Source: Sulfitobacter sp. (GTDB lineage: Bacteria > Pseudomonadota > Alphaproteobacteria > Rhodobacterales > Rhodobacteraceae). From it: a DNA stretch of 9,785 nt. The stretch is from positions 1 through 9,785 of the forward strand of contig JAGXHD010000142.1 of the NCBI GenBank assembly GCA_024636395.1, written 5' to 3'. Made by a program: the position numbers and the translations under genes. Shown here piece by piece: positions 6,725 through 9,785 of this stretch (its first letter is position 1; each line of letters starts with the position of its first letter). Below the pieces are notes generated by a model. The model was not told where the DNA came from. It did not search any database and was given only the letters and a program-made list of their open reading frames with translations.

Positions 6725-7482
6725 AGCCACGCCTTTCCAATGAGCGGGGTAGAAGGGACAGCCATATCGCGCTGCCCCATCGGGCCGGCGGCGGCTGCAA
6801 GCCCACCCGCCTGCGTCGCAAGCGAAAAGGCGCGGGCCATCGCTGCGGGATCGTCTGCTTCGGCCACGGCGGTGTTGAGCATGATTGCATCGAAGCCCAA
6901 TTCCATCGCCTCTGCCGCATGACTGGGCAGACCAAGGCCTGCATCAATCACCATGGCGACATCCGGGAAAGCGGCGCGCAGGGTACGTAACCCATGGATA
7001 TTGTTCAGCCCCATACCGGAGCCAATCGGTGCACCCCACGGCATCAGCACACGGCAGCCCGCATCGACCAGACGCTCGGCCAGCACCTGATCTTCGGTCG
7101 TGTAGGGAAACACTTTGAAGCCGTCTGCACAAAGCACCTCTGCCGCCTCAACCAATCCAAAGGGATCAGGCTGCAAGGTGTCGGCATTCCCGATCACCTC
7201 CAACTTGATCCAGTCCGTCTGGAAATACTCACGCGCCATTTGCGCTGTCGTGATGGCTTCGCGCGCGGAATGGCAGCCTGCGGTATTTGGCAACAGATGT
7301 ACCCCCAGACTGCGCACCAGGTCCCAGAACGCCTGCCCCGCACCGCGTTCACGGCGCAGGGACACCGTGGCAACGGACGCGCCGCTGCTGGTGAAGGCTG
7401 CTTCCATTACGGCAGGCGATGGATAGCGCGCGGTACCCAGCATCATGGGCGTTTCGAGGGTGACGCCATAGAAATCGCGCAT
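6721..7482 (-). CDS. thiG: Thiazole synthase
   Basis: ThiG condenses deoxyxylulose 5-phosphate, dehydroglycine (from ThiO) and sulfur from ThiS thiocarboxylate to form the thiazole phosphate. The protein has 253 residues, the normal length of this TIM barrel. Visible motifs are LLPNTAGC (63-70), the Schiff-base lysine K93 in WIKLEVIGN, PWGAPIGSG near the middle, VIDAGLG and MLNTAVA. These are diagnostic. The ATG lies three bases after the thiS stop, and its ribosome site falls inside the last codons of thiS. The N-terminal DFYG...LGTARYPS pattern is also typical. Its partner ThiS is the adjacent upstream gene, consistent with their known complex. Confidence 0.97.
   Translation of the reverse strand: MRDFYGVTLETPMMLGTARYPSPAVMEAAFTSSGASVATVSLRRERGAGQAFWDLVRSLGVHLLPNTAGCHSAREAITTAQMAREYFQTDWIKLEVIGNADTLQPDPFGLVEAAEVLCADGFKVFPYTTEDQVLAERLVDAGCRVLMPWGAPIGSGMGLNNIHGLRTLRAAFPDVAMVIDAGLGLPSHAAEAMELGFDAIMLNTAVAEADDPAAMARAFSLATQAGGLAAAAGPMGQRDMAVPSTPLIGKAWL
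6732..6738 (-). promoter_or_regulatory. Ribosome-binding site of thiE
   Basis: GGAAAGG near the end of thiG lies seven bases before ATG 6724. It supports that ATG over the GTG at 6730, which would leave only one base of spacing. Confidence 0.55.
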
Positions 7483-7485
7483 GTC

Positions 7486-7683
7486 TCAGCCCCCCTGCAT
7501 CGCGGTCAGAACTTCGAGACGGTCATGGGATGAGAGCTGTTTTCCACTGCGCGCAGCGGCGGGCACGAATGTTCCGTTCAATGCAGTGGCCACCCGCGCC
7601 TCGCCCCAGCCCAACTCCGCCAAGACACCGGCCAAATCCGTCGCGGTGATCTCGCGCTCTTCACCATTCACTTCAATCTTCAC
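7486..7683 (-). CDS. thiS: Sulfur carrier protein ThiS
   Basis: ThiS is a small ubiquitin-like protein whose C-terminal glycine carries the sulfur atom for the thiazole ring. This copy has 65 residues and ends in the required Gly-Gly. The start MKIEVNGEE and the middle LNGTFVPAAA fit the family pattern. The start codon is GTG at 7683, eleven bases inside the end of thiO; no ATG start is available nearby. An AGGGG site lies about nine bases upstream, within a small TAAAG/CTTTA hairpin. ThiF (adenylation) and ThiG (sulfur acceptor) are encoded in the same operon. Confidence 0.95.
   Translation of the reverse strand: MKIEVNGEEREITATDLAGVLAELGWGEARVATALNGTFVPAAARSGKQLSSHDRLEVLTAMQGG
7490..7496 (-). 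promoter_or_regulatory. thiG ribosome-binding site within the thiS Gly-Gly codons
   Basis: The last three sense codons of thiS read CAG GGG GGC on the minus strand, giving AGGGGGG seven bases before the thiG ATG. The functionally essential di-glycine codons therefore double as the Shine-Dalgarno sequence of the next gene. Confidence 0.6.
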
Positions 7684-8653
7684 GGAATAAAGCCCCTTTA
7701 ATGCCTGTCAGAAGAAACTCTGCTGCTTGTTCGGCCAATGCGGGCGCCATCAGATATCCGTGCCGGAACAAGCCATTGAGGTATAGTACGCCACCTTTTC
7801 GCACCACACGCGGCACGTTATCGGGAAATGCCGGACGCAGATCGGCGCCCGTCTCGATGATCGCCGCCTCGGCAAAGCGCGGATCAAGGGCATAGGCCGC
7901 AGACAAAAGCTCGAGTGCCGAGCGGGCGGCTATGGGGCCCCGCGCCGCACTCTCGATCTGTGTTGCACCCAGCATGAACAGCCCACCGGGCCGCGGGACA
8001 ACATACAAAGGATGTCGTGGATGTAGCAGGCGAACAGGTCGGCTTAGCGTGATCTCGTCCGACTGCAGGATGATCATTTCACCGCGCACACCGCGCAGGC
8101 CTTTCACATCCCCCGCCGCGGCCAGACCGCGACAGTCGATGACCGGTCCTGTGACATCGTTCGGTGTCATATCGGCAGTTTCGATCTCAACGTCCGACGC
8201 GGCGAGGCTGCGCACCAGATCGCTCAGGGCCTGACGCGGATCCAAGTGTGCTTCGTTAGAAAAGAACAATCCACGTTTGTGCAGCGCGTCCAGATCAGGC
8301 TCAAGTGAGGCAATTGCCTCTGCGTCGCAGGCAGCATGCCCGCTGGTCCGCTTGGCGAAACGTTCCAGTTCCGCGCGATCCCTATCGGGCGCAAGCACAA
8401 GCGTGCCGCGGGCGTGGACTTCCGTAACACCCCGCCAAAGCGCCGCCGCCGTACGTCCGTGAACAATGACCGCAGGTTCTGTCGTGGCGCCTTCACACTC
8501 GGGCGCAAGCATGCCGCCTGCCCACCAGGAGCAACTGTGCGGCCCCGCCGCCCCGCTGCGGTCCAGCAGGCGCGGGCGCAGCCCCCGGGCAAGACACGAC
8601 CGCGCCGCCCACAACCCTGCCACACCTGCGCCAATGATTGTTACATCGGTCAT
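7673..8653 (-). CDS. thiO: Glycine oxidase ThiO (FAD-dependent)
   Basis: ThiO oxidises glycine to dehydroglycine for thiazole synthesis and replaces the anaerobic ThiH route, so this is the oxygen-dependent pathway. The 326-residue protein starts with an FAD-binding Rossmann motif GAGVAG (8-13), with an acidic D31 ending the second strand (RLLD). The block CSWWAGGMLAP (41-51) is typical of DAO-type oxidases of this group. The C-terminal GLFRHGYLMAPALA (294-307) is the conserved flavin-contacting end. ATG 8653 overlaps the thiD stop as ATGA. The protein is slightly shorter than Bacillus ThiO, as in many alphaproteobacteria. Another amino-acid oxidase is possible in principle, but the neighbourhood makes ThiO by far the best call. 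Confidence 0.93.
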   Translation of the reverse strand: MTDVTIIGAGVAGLWAARSCLARGLRPRLLDRSGAAGPHSCSWWAGGMLAPECEGATTEPAVIVHGRTAAALWRGVTEVHARGTLVLAPDRDRAELERFAKRTSGHAACDAEAIASLEPDLDALHKRGLFFSNEAHLDPRQALSDLVRSLAASDVEIETADMTPNDVTGPVIDCRGLAAAGDVKGLRGVRGEMIILQSDEITLSRPVRLLHPRHPLYVVPRPGGLFMLGATQIESAARGPIAARSALELLSAAYALDPRFAEAAIIETGADLRPAFPDNVPRVVRKGGVLYLNGLFRHGYLMAPALAEQAAEFLLTGIKGALFRED

Positions 8654-9465
8654 CGCGCCCCACTTTCACGGGGCCAAAGCGCATGAAAATGGTGGACAGG
8701 GCCATGACCATCGCCGACCTTCAGAAGATCCGCCGATGCAATTGCCTCTTGCAGATAGGCATGTGCCATCTTCACAGCATCTGCCAGTGACATCTTTCGC
8801 GCCAGCCCTGCCGCGATCGCCGCTGAAAGGGTGCAGCCTGTGCCATGGGTGTTGCGCGTGACGTGACGGGGGGCAGATAGCCGGATCACGTCGTCTTTTG
8901 TGATCAAGAGATCGGTACAGGTGGGACCGCTTGCATGGCCACCCTTCATCAAAACTGCACGCGGGCCCAGCGCCAAAAGCGCTTGCCCCTGTGCCAGCAT
9001 CTGCTCCTCATCCGCAGCCTCAGAGCCGCCCAGAAGCCGGGCCGCCTCTGGAATGTTAGGGGTTAGAATATAGGCCAGCGGCAGCATTTGCGCGCGCAAG
9101 GCATCCACGGCGTCAACTGGCAATAGGGCATCTCCGGATTTGGCGACCATGACGGGATCCAGAACGACAGGCATCGCGCAAGTTGCCAGCCCGCGTGCCA
9201 CTGCCGCAATCGCGTCCGGACCACCAAGCATGCCGACCTTGATTGCCTTGATCGCTAGATCATCGAAAACAGCGTCCATCTGGGCGCGGATCATCGCAGG
9301 GTCAATCATCCGGACGGCAGTAACCGCACGCGTATTTTGTGCTGTCACCGCAGTGATCACACTGGCACCATAAACACCCAAGGCGCTGAAGGTCTTGAGA
9401 TCGGCCTGTATCCCCGCTCCGCCGCCACTGTCGGAGCCCGCAATCGTTAAAGCCTGAAATGCCAT
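8650..9465 (-). CDS. thiD: HMP/HMP-phosphate kinase ThiD
   Basis: ThiD phosphorylates hydroxymethylpyrimidine twice to give HMP diphosphate, the pyrimidine substrate of ThiE, and also serves salvage of HMP. The 271-residue ribokinase-fold protein has IAGSDSGGGAGIQADLKTF at 8-26, TAQNT (41-45), KVGML (76-80), LDPVMVAKSGD (102-112), LTPNIPEA (134-141), KGGH (174-177) and the catalytic-loop sequence THGTGCTLSAA (206-216) with C211. It is the first gene of the operon, about 75 bases after the riboswitch. The ribosome site is a GGGG run five bases before the ATG and may be masked by a hairpin. There is no fused ThiE domain. Confidence 0.96.
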   Translation of the reverse strand: MAFQALTIAGSDSGGGAGIQADLKTFSALGVYGASVITAVTAQNTRAVTAVRMIDPAMIRAQMDAVFDDLAIKAIKVGMLGGPDAIAAVARGLATCAMPVVLDPVMVAKSGDALLPVDAVDALRAQMLPLAYILTPNIPEAARLLGGSEAADEEQMLAQGQALLALGPRAVLMKGGHASGPTCTDLLITKDDVIRLSAPRHVTRNTHGTGCTLSAAIAAGLARKMSLADAVKMAHAYLQEAIASADLLKVGDGHGPVHHFHALWPRESGAR

Positions 9466-9469
9466 AGTC

Positions 9470-9489
9470 GCCCCATTTTACTAAAGGGC
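9470..9489 (-). promoter_or_regulatory. Candidate Shine-Dalgarno-masking hairpin before thiD
   Basis: In the RNA, CCCUUU, an AGUA loop and AAA-U-GGG can pair, with one bulged U. The 3' arm contains part of the GGGG run just upstream of the thiD ATG. If real, it is the off-state of the TPP riboswitch acting on translation, a common mode in Gram-negative bacteria. The pairing is short and was found by eye. Confidence 0.35.
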
Positions 9490-9539
9490 CGAAGGCATAG
9501 AAAAAACAGGGTAAGGTGGCAAATACGCCAATGCTCTAC

Positions 9540-9620
9540 TCCGTTCCCTACGCCGGCATGACCCGGATCAGGTTCGATGGGTCAGCTTTCGCCTCTCAGC
9601 CTCTAGGGCACCCCAACGGA
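9540..9620 (-). promoter_or_regulatory. TPP riboswitch (THI element)
   Basis: The minus-strand RNA shows the classic THI-box parts in order: GGGGUGCC, CUGAGA (9594-9599), ACCC, GAACCUGAUCCGGGU, AUGCCGGCGUAGGGA. A closing stem P1 is formed by UCCGUU and AACGGA at the two ends. The aptamer binds thiamin diphosphate; here it should lower expression of the whole thi operon when the vitamin is plentiful. The 74 bases between aptamer and thiD contain no strong GC-stem plus U-run, although a weak UGGC/GCCA hairpin is followed some bases later by a run of six U. Translational control is therefore favoured over termination, though not settled. Confidence 0.97.
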
Positions 9621-9627
9621 TGACAAG

Positions 9628-9656
9628 AGCGTAGCGTTGCGCAAAAACAGTGTCAA
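9628..9656 (-). promoter_or_regulatory. Sigma70-type promoter of the thi operon
   Basis: A perfect -35 box TTGACA (9651-9656) is followed after 17 bases by TACGCT (9628-9633), which keeps the key A and final T of the -10 box. The expected start falls near 9621, so the transcript would begin right at the 5' edge of the aptamer with essentially no leader. Confidence 0.7.
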
Positions 9657-9785
9657 ACAGTTAAGATCGGTACGAGTTTTTCAGGAAACCAAGCTTTCTG
9701 TTTTTGATGGAGCACTGCCATTAGGTGAGGCACAAGGCTTGGGCCCCCGACCCTGCGTCGCTGTCAGGGTGAACCTCGTGATCAG
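9657..9785. other. Right-edge sequence with imperfect inverted repeat and unassigned open frames
   Basis: This lies upstream of the thi promoter. ACCCTG and CAGGGT (about 9750-9771) form a 6-bp stem around a nine-base loop, flanked by partly complementary arms (CACAAGG...CCTCGTG). Frames are open to the edge on both strands: a minus frame ends with TGA at 9681-9683, and a plus frame runs through about 9661-9785. Either could be the end or start of a neighbouring gene, but I recognise no family. Confidence 0.25.

Noticed and set aside
6128..6730. thiE start at GTG 6730
   Set aside because: The GGAAAGG site would be one base from this codon; ATG 6724 has proper spacing and the ATGA overlap seen at other junctions.

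Overview
The window is dominated by one long minus-strand operon for thiamin (vitamin B1) biosynthesis and salvage, about 7.6 kb long (roughly 2030-9657). It is preceded by a recognisable promoter and a TPP riboswitch. Gene content, tight overlaps and a visibly GC-rich composition point to an alphaproteobacterium, most likely a Rhodobacterales/roseobacter-type organism. That taxonomic call is inference from family resemblance, not from a search.

Right to left, in the direction of transcription: a sigma70-like promoter (9628-9656); a THI-box/TPP aptamer (9540-9620); a candidate Shine-Dalgarno-masking hairpin; then thiD, thiO, thiS, thiG, thiE, thiF (fused to a rhodanese-like domain), thiY, tenA, thiZ and thiX. 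Six junctions are ATGA- or TGATG-type stop/start overlaps, so the genes are probably translationally coupled. Only thiY, the exported binding protein, has a real gap and a strong ribosome-binding site of its own. ThiO, ThiS, ThiG and ThiF build the thiazole half. ThiXYZ and TenA import and process pyrimidine precursors. ThiD phosphorylates the pyrimidine, and ThiE joins the two halves into thiamin phosphate. No thiC (de novo pyrimidine synthesis) and no thiL (final kinase) lie in the window.

The left part is different. It holds a plus-strand GNAT acetyltransferase (99-590) that converges on, and overlaps by three bases, a minus-strand small DUF6916-like protein (587-880). These two families often sit near phage-tail-collar-like protein genes, which are not seen here. 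Between that pair and the end of the thi operon (about 881-2029) is a lower-GC stretch of 1.1 kb with no convincing gene. It contains two small doubtful frames, a perfect 14-bp palindrome and a 49-bp compound inverted repeat, and looks like decayed or foreign DNA.

No new system is evident. The most unusual protein is the ThiF-rhodanese fusion, which has lost the cysteines of the family's zinc site but keeps both the ThiF cysteine and a rhodanese-loop cysteine.
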